64,000 bases of DNA from Gammaproteobacteria bacterium (lineage in GTDB: Bacteria; Pseudomonadota; Gammaproteobacteria; Burkholderiales; Gallionellaceae), in assembly GCA_018813765.1 (NCBI GenBank), contig JAHJBC010000012.1, forward strand, positions 124,001 through 188,000, written 5' to 3'. The position numbers were made by a program, and so were the translations under genes. The first letter of the stretch is position 1. Each line of letters starts with the position of its first letter. Under the pieces are notes generated by a model. That model worked only from the letters and a program-made list of their open reading frames with translations. It had not been told where the DNA came from and did not search any database. Below are positions 57,090-64,000 of the stretch, one piece after another.

Positions 57090-57127
57090 GCCGGGGTGAG
57101 CTTGCGATCACCCGCTACCGATTGCGG

Positions 57128-57145
57128 GTCGGGCTTAAGCCCGAC
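57128..57145. repeat. 18-bp perfect palindrome GTCGGGCTTAAGCCCGAC
   Basis: A perfect palindrome preceded by GG, between the kinase and the YkgJ gene. It shares the GGTCGGG...CCCGAC design with the in-frame pair at 61138-61192, so it may be a member of the same family. Confidence 0.7.
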
Positions 57146-57207
57146 ATGTTTTACCGGGAAAGGCAGGACGGCACTGATTGATTCTGGCCAGGCTGGAAGC
57201 GCCTGCC

Positions 57208-57609
57208 TCAGGCGCCGAGTTCCTTCACCTGCGCGAGTATTGCGCGTGAACTTTCCTCGCTCAACATCCGCTCTGGCGCATAGCCATGCGGGCAGCGCAA
57301 TTCGCCTGTCGTCCCGAATATCCGGCAGATCGCCGGACGGACTGCATACACGGAACATTGATTGGTTTTCCGGTTCAGGAACGGGCAGCGGTAGTCGTTG
57401 TTGCTGACATCCTTCTGGATTTGATCGCGTACCTGTTGCAGGCTGCGGCCGGAAGCTTTCACGCAACGGTAGAATTCGAGACGCGAGTAGTGGATCGGGC
57501 CGCAGCAATCGGCACATCCCGGCTTGCACTTGAAGGACGGGATCGTGCTGTACAGTGCGTCGATCTCGGTCAGTTTTTCAGCGTTGGTCTTGTGGGTTTC
57601 GGTACTCAC
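57208..57609 (-). CDS. YkgJ family zinc/iron-chelating cysteine cluster protein
   Basis: 133 aa with the conserved cysteine set of the family: CKPGCADCC near the N-terminus, then CPFL, QCSVYAVRPAICRIFG and CPHG. These bind a metal or Fe-S cluster, and the exact function is unknown. Convergent with the sensor kinase and divergent from the cytochrome-porin. Confidence 0.9.
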   Translation of the reverse strand: MSTETHKTNAEKLTEIDALYSTIPSFKCKPGCADCCGPIHYSRLEFYRCVKASGRSLQQVRDQIQKDVSNNDYRCPFLNRKTNQCSVYAVRPAICRIFGTTGELRCPHGYAPERMLSEESSRAILAQVKELGA

Positions 57610-57935
57610 TTCGTGGCATGTCTTTCAGGTTGATTTTGCCGGACAACGTTTTGTTGAAGCCTGCATTGACTGATAGACTCGCAACAGAAGGATTCGGGTG
57701 ATGGGATGCCAATCCGTCGAGCTGGCCGCAGGATTATATCCAAACCCCCAGCACATCATTCGCCAACATTTTTCGCCTTGTGTTGCAAAAAACACAACTT
57801 CACGTTTCTTTCACATTCCATTGACATGACTTTAACAAGTGCGTTGCTAGTATCCCCCCCAACTTGTGCAGGGAGATTGCTTTTGCAGTTGCATGAGGGT
57901 TGTTTTTACACTCACTAATTTGGAGGAGAAACGCA
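57610..57935. other. 326-bp gap upstream of the cytochrome-porin
   Basis: No gene was found. The right half is A/T-rich and carries a TTGACA at 57821-57826. A short ORF at 57706-57918 lacks a ribosome-binding site and coding character. The last 95 bases form the leader with GGAGGA before the porin ATG. Confidence 0.6.
57821..57853 (+). promoter_or_regulatory. Candidate promoter of the cytochrome-porin
   Basis: A perfect TTGACA (57821-57826) is followed after 17 bases by TTGCTA, or after 21 bases by TAGTAT. Neither -10 is ideal, so an activator may be needed. The leader would be about 80 bases. Confidence 0.35.
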
Positions 57936-59165
57936 ATGAAGAAAATCGTACTGTCTCTGGCTGGCGTCCTGGCTGCCACCGCTTTCGCACCGGAAGCATC
58001 CGCCATCCCCGCTTTCGCAAGACAGCAGGGCAAGGCATGTTCCACCTGTCACTTCCAGCACTATCCCGCACTGAACGACTACGGTCGCAGCTTCAAGGCC
58101 GGCGGCTTCACCGACATGGGCAAGCAAGGCCTGATCAAGGGCCCGGCCATGTCCCTGCCCGAAGTGGCCAACTCCAGCCTGTTCTTCAAGTTCCGCTATC
58201 AGGATACCAACGGTACTGACGGTACTGGCACTGGACAATCCACCATCGCCAGCGGCGAATGGCAGATCCCCGACGAGTTCGCACTGCTGATGGGCGGCCG
58301 TGTCGCCGAGAACATCGGCTACATGTTTGAAGGCCAACTGGCCGACGGCACTGCGCCGGTTCTGGCCGGCTTCAAGATGCCGATCATGTTCCCGGTCGGC
58401 GAAGGCGAGATGAAGGTCGGCGTGGTGCCGTTCTCTACCGACGGTCTGGGCGCCTCCTACGGCTTCGAACTGCTGAACACCGGCGCCGTGCGTAACGTGC
58501 GTATCTCCGAGATGCGTAGCGAGACTTCCGCCCAGCAGTACATTGGCGCAGCGCGTGAAGCGCAGGGTCTGGCCTTCGTGGTGGTCGACCCGATGTTCTT
58601 CGTCAACGTGACCAAGTATACCGATGGTCTCGCCGGCGGCCAGAAGATGCTGGGTGGCCTGACCTATCTGCGCGCGGGTGTGACCCCGACCGTGGGTGAG
58701 TGGGATCTGGGTGTCGGCGTCCAGTCTTGGTCGGGCACTTCAACCGAAGCTAATGGTTTCAAGAACGACGACGTCAAGGCAACCGCCATCGACGCGCAGG
58801 CACAAGGTGCCGTGGCCGGCATGCCGATGGGGGCGTATTTCACCTATGCGACCGCTCCGGCTTCCGGCACTACTGTCAACGTGTTCAACACCGGAACTGC
58901 CAATGCCAAGAAGGCCATGACCATCATGGCTGAACTCGGCGTGCTGCCCGGCTCTGTGACCGTCATGGCTGCCTACCGCAAGGCGGATACCGGTGCTGCG
59001 ACCAACTCCAAGGACGATGCCATCACCATCGGTGGCACCTATGCGATCGCCCAGAACGTCTCGTTCCAGGTGTCGCATACCACTCGCAGCAAGAACGGTA
59101 ACGTCGGTCGTTATGCCGGTGGTGGCGACCAGTTCACCAACTTCATGCTGTCCGCAGGTCTGTAA
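57936..59165 (+). CDS. Monoheme cytochrome-porin fusion (Cyc2-like architecture)
   Basis: 409 aa with a signal peptide (MKKIVLSLAGVLAATAFA...ASA). The mature N-terminus IPAFARQQGKACSTCHFQHY holds one CxxCH heme motif (CSTCH) and LNDYGRSFKAGGF. About 340 residues of alternating polar/hydrophobic, glycine-rich strands follow, ending in aromatic FMLSAGL, as expected for an outer-membrane beta-barrel. This heme-plus-porin plan is that of Cyc2-type iron oxidases, which pass electrons across the outer membrane. The CHFQHYP variant may be a distinct subfamily, so the substrate is unproven. A strong GGAGGA ribosome-binding site lies upstream. Confidence 0.72.
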   Translation: MKKIVLSLAGVLAATAFAPEASAIPAFARQQGKACSTCHFQHYPALNDYGRSFKAGGFTDMGKQGLIKGPAMSLPEVANSSLFFKFRYQDTNGTDGTGTGQSTIASGEWQIPDEFALLMGGRVAENIGYMFEGQLADGTAPVLAGFKMPIMFPVGEGEMKVGVVPFSTDGLGASYGFELLNTGAVRNVRISEMRSETSAQQYIGAAREAQGLAFVVVDPMFFVNVTKYTDGLAGGQKMLGGLTYLRAGVTPTVGEWDLGVGVQSWSGTSTEANGFKNDDVKATAIDAQAQGAVAGMPMGAYFTYATAPASGTTVNVFNTGTANAKKAMTIMAELGVLPGSVTVMAAYRKADTGAATNSKDDAITIGGTYAIAQNVSFQVSHTTRSKNGNVGRYAGGGDQFTNFMLSAGL

Positions 59166-59181
59166 TGAAGGGTTGACCATT

Positions 59182-59212
59182 AAAGGAAGGCCGCAAGGCC
59201 TTCCTTTTTTGT
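59182..59212 (+). terminator. Rho-independent terminator after the cytochrome-porin
   Basis: AAAGGAAGGCC (59182-59192) pairs with GGCCTTCCTTT (59197-59207) as a perfect 11-bp stem around a GCAA tetraloop, followed by a T-run. It separates the porin transcript from the cytochrome genes downstream. Confidence 0.95.
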
Positions 59213-59255
59213 TTTTTGCGTGATCAAATTAATACAGAATTCATGGGAGGATCGC

Positions 59256-59975
59256 ATGAAGCATAACTATAAAAGCATCGGCAGATGCCTGCGCACATTG
59301 GGTGTGCTGATCGGCATGATGTTCATGCCGATGACTTCTGCCTGGGCCGAGGATGCACCGGCACCTGCGACGGAAGCCGCAGCACCGGCAACGGAAGCCG
59401 CACCCGCACCAGAAGTCGCGGCGGCACCTGCCGGGCCGCAGCCGCTGGAAGAGCGCCTGCAACTGTGCGCTGGTTGCCACAACCCCGACGGCAACAGCAT
59501 CATTCCGGAGAACCCCAAGCTGTCCGGTCTGGATGCCAAATATCTCCTCCGCCAGCTCAAGGACTTCAAGAGCGGCGACCGCACCAATGACATCATGAGC
59601 GGCATCATCGGCATGGTGGATGAGTCGGAGTTCAAGGATCTGGCTGCCTACTTCAACGAGCAGAAACGCTCGGAGGGGGTCACCGAGAAACCCGAACTGG
59701 CCGCGCAGGGCAAGCAGATATTCGACGAAGGTATCATCGGCAGCGCTGTACCGGCCTGCTCCGGTTGCCACAATGAGGATGGCAGCGGTACCAACAAGTA
59801 TCCGCGCCTGAACGGACAGAACCCGGTATACGTTGCCAACCAGTTGAAGAATTTCAAGAGCGGCGCGCGCAAGAACGACCCGAAGGCAGTCATGCAGACG
59901 GTTGCCAAGCGTATGAACGATGCCGAGATTGAAGCCGTGGCCGAGTATATCGTTACCCTGAAGGAAGCCCAATGA
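59256..59975 (+). CDS. Diheme cytochrome c4-type protein
   Basis: A 239-aa periplasmic protein. The signal peptide ends SAWA. An Ala/Pro/Glu-rich linker (about residues 32-62, repeated ATEAA and APAP units) follows. The first heme domain has CAGCH and the second CSGCH, with the C4 pattern of PRLNGQNPVYVANQLKNFKSG. It probably shuttles electrons between an outer-membrane donor and inner-membrane oxidases. GGGAGG lies five bases before ATG 59256. It overlaps the next gene (ATGA). Confidence 0.92.
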   Translation: MKHNYKSIGRCLRTLGVLIGMMFMPMTSAWAEDAPAPATEAAAPATEAAPAPEVAAAPAGPQPLEERLQLCAGCHNPDGNSIIPENPKLSGLDAKYLLRQLKDFKSGDRTNDIMSGIIGMVDESEFKDLAAYFNEQKRSEGVTEKPELAAQGKQIFDEGIIGSAVPACSGCHNEDGSGTNKYPRLNGQNPVYVANQLKNFKSGARKNDPKAVMQTVAKRMNDAEIEAVAEYIVTLKEAQ

Positions 59976-60673
59976 TGAAAACATTACTCTCTATCTGTGT
60001 GGCGCTGCTGTTGCCTTTGCAGGCAGTTGCAGCCGATGCTTACGTTCCCAAGGTCTACGGCAAGAAGGGTTACGTCTGGGACGAGATGACCCCGGAACGC
60101 GTCGAAGTGCTGCGTCTGGGCGGCGACCCGGTCAAGGGCAAGGAAGCCTTCCGCGGCTGTCGCGGTTGCCACAAGGCCGATGCGGCCGGCGTACGCGAAG
60201 GCGTGTATCCGCGCCTCTCCGGACAGCACACCAGCGTGCTGATCAAGCAGATCACCGAGATCCGCGCCGGCATCCGCCTCAACCCGAAGATGCTGCCGTT
60301 CGTCGAGGACCCTGCCATCGCACTGGAAGAGATCGGTGATATCGCCGTCTATCTCAACCAGGTGGAATCGCTGCGCGAGAACGGCAAGGGTCCCGAGGAT
60401 ATGTCGGCCAAGGGCAAGAAGCTGTATTTCGCCAACAAGTGCGACACCTGCCACGGCAAGAACGGCGAGGGCGATGCTGCCAAGGCCTTCCCGGTGCTGG
60501 CCGCCCAGCACTATGGCTACCTGATGCGCGAAATGAAGTTGATCGAGACCGGGGCGCGCGGCAACTCGCACCCCGACATGGTCAAGGCGATCGCCAAGTT
60601 CTCGCAGACAGACCGCGAGGCCGTGGCCGATTACCTGTCGCGTCTGCCGGATTACCGCACGCTCGCCAAATAA
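59972..60673 (+). CDS. Diheme cytochrome c (c4-like)
   Basis: 233 aa with a signal peptide (MMKTLLSICVALLLPLQAVAA) and two heme motifs, CRGCH and CDTCH, each followed by PRLSGQ- or PVLAAQHYGYL-type c4 segments. A family-atypical N-terminal insert (DAYVPKVYGKKGYVWDEM) comes before the first heme. Translationally coupled to the previous cytochrome gene, so the two are made together, and a terminator closes the operon. Confidence 0.9.
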   Translation: MMKTLLSICVALLLPLQAVAADAYVPKVYGKKGYVWDEMTPERVEVLRLGGDPVKGKEAFRGCRGCHKADAAGVREGVYPRLSGQHTSVLIKQITEIRAGIRLNPKMLPFVEDPAIALEEIGDIAVYLNQVESLRENGKGPEDMSAKGKKLYFANKCDTCHGKNGEGDAAKAFPVLAAQHYGYLMREMKLIETGARGNSHPDMVKAIAKFSQTDREAVADYLSRLPDYRTLAK

Positions 60674-60701
60674 ATAACAACCAGAAAGCAGCACCAAATC
60701 C

Positions 60702-60728
60702 GAGCCCGGGCAACCGGGCTCTTTTTTT
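60702..60728 (+). terminator. Rho-independent terminator after the diheme cytochromes
   Basis: GAGCCCGG (60702-60709) and CCGGGCTC (60714-60721) form an 8-bp stem with a GCAA loop, followed by seven T. Confidence 0.95.
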
Positions 60729-60792
60729 GTGGCGAGAATATGTGCCTTCTCTGACGGTCTGCCGCACATTCTGCGGTAATATCCTGCGCACC

Positions 60793-62814
60793 ATGCTTCA
60801 AGTCAAAAACCTGCTTACGCGGCTGCGCGGCGGCGCGAATATCGTGGACGATATCTCGTTCGAGATCGCGCCGGGCGAGACCTTCGCCCTGCTCGGCGAA
60901 TCCGGCTGCGGCAAATCCATGACTGCGCTTTCGCTGATGCGCTTGCTGCCGGATGGCCTGGAGAACAGTGGCGGCGAAGTGCGGCTGGAGGACATCACCC
61001 TGTTCGGTTTGAGTGAGCGCGAGATGTGCGAAATGCGCGGCGGCAGGATGGCGATGATCTTCCAGGAACCGGGGCTGAGCCTGAATCCGGTGATGACGGT
61101 GGGGGAGCAGATCGCGGAGGTGCTGAGGTTGCATGGTGTGGGTCGGGATTCATCCCGACGCAGTTTCGATGTCGGGATAAATCCCGACCCACAGACCTCC
61201 GTGCAGCAGCGTTGTATTGAGTTACTGGACGAGGTCGGCATCCCCGACGCTTCCCGCCGCATGGACGAATACCCGTTCCAGCTTTCCGGCGGCATGAGGC
61301 AGCGCGTGATGATCGCGATGGCACTGGCGGGCAGCCCCAAGCTGCTCATCGCGGACGAACCGACCACGGCGCTGGATGTGACGATCCAGGCGCAGGTTCT
61401 GCAACTGCTGCGCGACACGCAGGACAATTCCGGTATGGCAATGCTGCTCATCACCCACGATCTCGGCGTGGTGGCGGAGAACGCGCACCGTGTCGGTGTG
61501 ATGTATGCCGGGCAGATTGTCGAGCAGGCCACGCGCGAGCAGTTGTTCGCAAATCCTTTGCATCCCTACACCCAGAAACTGTTCGCCGCATTGCCGGACA
61601 GGGCGCGCGCGACACTCGCCGCCATCCCCGGCAGCGTTCCTGCGCCGGGCAGTATCGTGCAAGGCTGTCGCTTTGCACCGCGTTGCGACAAGGCGTGGGA
61701 GCTGTGTCGCGAGCAGACGCCGGAATTGCTTGCGGTGGAAGGGCGCGGGGTGCGGTGCCATCTGTATTCGGAGCGGGTAGCTGGTAGCTTGTCGCCGGTA
61801 GCAAAGAACGAAAATTCGGAAGATGAGCAGACTCAGCCTGGCTACAAGCTACCAGCTACGAGCAACAAGCTCTTGCAGGTTGAAAACCTGCAAGTTCACT
61901 TCCCCATCCGCAAGGGCATCCTCAAGCGTATGGTCGGCAGCGTGAAAGCAGTGGATGGTGTCTCGCTATCCATCGCCCAAGGCTGCACCTTGGCATTGGT
62001 GGGTGAATCCGGTTGCGGCAAGACGACGCTGGGCAAGGCGTTGCTCGGGCTGGTGCCGGTCACGGCAGGCAGTGCAAGTTTTGAGGGCAGGGAGCTGAGC
62101 GTTGCCAAACGCAACAGACCCATGCAGATGGTGTTCCAGGACCCATATGCTTCGTTGAATCCCAAGATGCGCGTGGCCGAGATACTGGAAGAGGGGATGG
62201 GCGCGCTGGGCATCGGTGGCGACAGTGCGGCGCGACAGGAACATATCGACGGTTTGCTCGACAAGGTCGGTCTGGCGCGCTACAGCAAGTGGCGTTATCC
62301 GCACGAGTTCTCCGGCGGCCAGCGCCAGCGCATCGCCGTCGCGCGCGCGCTGGCGGTGTCGCCGCAACTGCTGATCTGCGACGAACCGACTTCCGCGCTG
62401 GATGTGTCGGTGCAGGCGCAGATATTGAATCTGCTGAAAGCGCTGCAACAGGAGCTGGGTTTGAGTTACCTCTTCATCACGCACAACCTTGCGGTGGTGG
62501 AATATCTCGCGCAGGAAGTATGCGTGATGTATCTGGGACGTATCGTCGAGCGTGGTTCGACGGAAGAGGTGATGCGATCGCCGAAGCATCCCTACACGCA
62601 GGCGCTGCTTGCTGCGGTGCCACGCATCGATGGAGCGGGAAGACAGCACATCAGGCTGGAGGGCGATATGCCGTCGCCCGCCGCGCCTCCCGCTGGCTGC
62701 CATTTCGCGCCGCGCTGTGCGCAGGCGATGGCGGCTTGTGCCGAATATCCTGGCGAGACGCAGCTCAGCGCAACGCACGGCGTGCGTTGCCATCTGTACG
62801 GAAAGGGAGCCTGA
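60793..62814 (+). CDS. Double ABC ATPase for peptide-type transporter (DppD-DppF/YejF-like)
   Basis: A 673-aa protein with two complete ATP-binding domains. Domain 1 (about 1-325): Walker A GESGCGKSM, signature LSGGMRQRVMIAMAL, Walker B LLIADEPTTALD. Domain 2 (about 360-673): [36 protein letters not shown]. Both end in oligopeptide-transporter C-terminal motifs (CRFAPRC and CHFAPRC). At 673 aa it is longer than the roughly 530 aa typical of YejF-like fusions. The excess includes two palindromic repeats read in frame: 61138-61192 within domain 1 and 61771-61872 in the linker. It is the likely engine for the permeases at 52.6-55.0 kb. Confidence 0.93.
   Translation: MLQVKNLLTRLRGGANIVDDISFEIAPGETFALLGESGCGKSMTALSLMRLLPDGLENSGGEVRLEDITLFGLSEREMCEMRGGRMAMIFQEPGLSLNPVMTVGEQIAEVLRLHGVGRDSSRRSFDVGINPDPQTSVQQRCIELLDEVGIPDASRRMDEYPFQLSGGMRQRVMIAMALAGSPKLLIADEPTTALDVTIQAQVLQLLRDTQDNSGMAMLLITHDLGVVAENAHRVGVMYAGQIVEQATREQLFANPLHPYTQKLFAALPDRARATLAAIPGSVPAPGSIVQGCRFAPRCDKAWELCREQTPELLAVEGRGVRCHLYSERVAGSLSPVAKNENSEDEQTQPGYKLPATSNKLLQVENLQVHFPIRKGILKRMVGSVKAVDGVSLSIAQGCTLALVGESGCGKTTLGKALLGLVPVTAGSASFEGRELSVAKRNRPMQMVFQDPYASLNPKMRVAEILEEGMGALGIGGDSAARQEHIDGLLDKVGLARYSKWRYPHEFSGGQRQRIAVARALAVSPQLLICDEPTSALDVSVQAQILNLLKALQQELGLSYLFITHNLAVVEYLAQEVCVMYLGRIVERGSTEEVMRSPKHPYTQALLAAVPRIDGAGRQHIRLEGDMPSPAAPPAGCHFAPRCAQAMAACAEYPGETQLSATHGVRCHLYGKGA
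61138..61192. repeat. In-frame GTCGGGATT/AATCCCGAC palindromic pair inside the ABC ATPase
   Basis: The left arm 61138-61159 and right arm 61171-61192 match at 21 of 22 positions as inverted copies around an 11-base loop. Each arm is itself near-palindromic. It encodes residues 116-134 (VGRDSSRRSFDVGINPDPQ), a stretch not expected between LRLHG and the helical segment CIELLDEVGIPD of DppD/OppD proteins. Confidence 0.88.
61771..61872. repeat. GTAGC/GCTAC palindromic repeat, copy 4, in the ATPase linker
   Basis: The left arm 61771-61802 and right arm 61840-61872 share a 16-base identical inverted core, GTAGCTGGTAGCTTGT. It encodes about residues 327-360, exactly the junction between the two ATPase domains, and is open in the frame used. 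Other copies of the family, at 32.1, 32.5 and 35.1 kb, lie between genes. Confidence 0.88.
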
Positions 62815-62821
62815 TCCGGGT

Positions 62822-64000
62822 TTACAGCGGAGTGAGGGATGTGCGGGCCGGTTGGCTTGCGCTGGCCTTCTTGACCTTGCTGGATTTGGACGCGACCTTG
62901 CGCTTGCGGCTGGAACTGCGGTCGGCAAGCACGATGTTGAAACGCTGGCCGACGCGCAGGAAGGTGCGGCCATGGTTCTGTTCACGTAGTTGCGCCTGGC
63001 TTACATGGAACTTGCGCGCGATGGTGGAGATGGTGTCGCCCCTGCGTACGGTGTAGCGCACAGCCCCGTACATCTCCTGCACGGCGGTCGGATGCATGTT
63101 GAACGCGGCGAATTCCGCAGCGGGCTGTTCTTCCACGATGGGAACCAGCAGGGTCTGGCCGTTGCTTTCCTGGGCGAACCTGGACAGGCCGTTCGCCGTG
63201 CGCAGTTCGGCCACGCTGAGATCGAAGCGTGCGGCGATCTGGTCGAAACGCTCGCCCTTCTTGCTTTCATACGGTTGCCACGAGACCAGGCGTTGGTCGG
63301 TCTTTTCCAGGTTATTGCGGAAGTTCTCCACCTTGTCCACCGGTAGCAACAGCACGTCGTTGGTATCTTGCAGGATCACCGGACGGTTGTGGCCGGGGTT
63401 GAGGGCGAGGAACTCGTCCATCGAAATGTCGGCCAGTTCGGCGGCCACTTTTACGTCGATGTGGCGCGAAGTCGCGACCGCTTCGAAATAGGGCTGGTCC
63501 GGGATCTCGCTCAGCGTCAGGCCGAAGCGGGCCGGGTCGGAGACGATGTTCTTGACGGCCATCAGTTTGGGCACGTAATTCTGCGTCTCGCGCGGCATCC
63601 GAAGATGGGAATAGTCGGTTGGTTTGCGCAGCCTGCGATTCTTGGCCTGCGCGCGTGCGACTGCGTTCTCTCCCCAGTTGTAGGCGGCCAACGCCAGTTC
63701 CCAATCGCCGAACTGGCTGTGCAGCTTTTCCAGGTAGTCCAGCGCGCCGTTGGTTGCACCGATGATGTCGCGGCGGCCGTCGTACCACCAATTCTGTTCC
63801 ATGCCGAAATGTTTGCCGGTGGAGGGGATGAACTGCCAGATGCCCGAGGCGCTTGCCACCGAGTTGGCGCCGGGATTGAACGCGCTCTCGATCATCGGCA
63901 GCAGCGCAATTTCCATCGGCATGTTGCGGCGTTCGACTTCTTCCACAATGTAGTGCAGATAGCGGCGCGCGCGCTCTGTCATGCGCAGGACATATTCGGG
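62822..64000 (-). CDS. mltD: Membrane-bound lytic transglycosylase D, N-terminus cut by window edge
   Basis: At least 392 residues are in the window; the frame stays open through 64000, so the start and signal peptide lie outside. The GH23 domain has the catalytic Glu in MIESAFNPGANSVASASG, then GIWQFIPSTGKHFG and the AAYNWGENAV segment. Three LysM-like repeats follow; the last is the clearest (YTVRRGDTISTIARKFHVSQ). The basic tail (KRKVASKSSKVKKA) is unusual. It cleaves glycan strands. The visible PEYVLRMTERARRYL supports coding upstream of the internal ATG at 63982. Confidence 0.93.
   Translation of the reverse strand, partial: PEYVLRMTERARRYLHYIVEEVERRNMPMEIALLPMIESAFNPGANSVASASGIWQFIPSTGKHFGMEQNWWYDGRRDIIGATNGALDYLEKLHSQFGDWELALAAYNWGENAVARAQAKNRRLRKPTDYSHLRMPRETQNYVPKLMAVKNIVSDPARFGLTLSEIPDQPYFEAVATSRHIDVKVAAELADISMDEFLALNPGHNRPVILQDTNDVLLLPVDKVENFRNNLEKTDQRLVSWQPYESKKGERFDQIAARFDLSVAELRTANGLSRFAQESNGQTLLVPIVEEQPAAEFAAFNMHPTAVQEMYGAVRYTVRRGDTISTIARKFHVSQAQLREQNHGRTFLRVGQRFNIVLADRSSSRKRKVASKSSKVKKASASQPARTSLTPL

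Noticed and set aside
57706-57918. 70-codon ORF upstream of the cytochrome-porin
   Set aside because: No ribosome-binding site, poor coding character, and it spans the putative promoter.

Overview
The window looks like a chromosomal segment of a GC-rich betaproteobacterium. The best guess is a member of the Nitrosomonadales/Gallionellaceae (the neutrophilic iron-oxidiser group). This rests on housekeeping gene order (bamE-dapB, carA-carB-greA-yhbY-rlmE-ftsH-folP-glmM, hrcA-hemH with divergent nadK-recN) and on a cytochrome-porin plus two diheme cytochromes c. It is an inference from protein content; no rRNA or tRNA gene was seen in the window.

Layout. 0-11 kb: a lone, AT-richer DUF4062 gene, penicillin-binding protein 1C with a giant alpha-2-macroglobulin lipoprotein, a VanY-like M15 peptidase and a toxin-antitoxin pair. 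11-17 kb: rsgA, phhB, a small cytochrome c and an M48 protease in one minus-strand run, divergent from orn, followed by a heme-motif diguanylate cyclase and a YcgR-like PilZ protein. 17-23 kb: hrcA-hemH against nadK-recN-bamE-dapB. 23-27 kb: an island splitting the usual dapB-carA neighbourhood, made of a 541-bp inverted-repeat element, a hemerythrin-diguanylate cyclase and mntP. 27-37 kb: carA to glmM. 37-41 kb: pstSCAB behind a Pho-box-like promoter. 41-50 kb: a PpiC isomerase, a tightly overlapping phoH-gst-msrB-yciB-yciI operon, bcp, hemolysin III, tadA, an L,D-transpeptidase, a GNAT protein, an orphan CbiM-like permease and ygfZ. 50-55 kb: a peptide-type ABC transporter (binding protein and two permeases). 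55-57.6 kb: a two-component system and a YkgJ protein. 57.6-60.7 kb: cytochrome-porin and two diheme cytochromes. 60.8-62.8 kb: a double ABC ATPase that probably powers the transporter at 50-55 kb. 62.8-64 kb: mltD, cut by the window edge.

The most unusual feature is the load and placement of palindromic repeats. At least seven families are visible. One family, built from GTAGC/GCTAC steps, occurs at 32.06, 32.47, 35.13 and 61.77 kb; a related-looking TAGTCGTTAG element sits at 31.48 kb. These repeats supply stop codons (carB, greA, yhbY), abut a start codon (folP) and, at 61.77 kb, are read through in frame as the linker between two ABC ATPase domains. A second palindrome family is also inserted in frame in the same ATPase gene at 61.14 kb. 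This resembles the protein-coding palindromic elements known from Rickettsia.

Functional themes: cell-wall remodelling and envelope defence (pbpC, alpha-2-macroglobulin, M15, L,D-transpeptidase, mltD); redox- or oxygen-linked c-di-GMP signalling (heme-motif and hemerythrin diguanylate cyclases with a YcgR-type PilZ receptor); phosphate uptake; and periplasmic or outer-membrane electron transfer.
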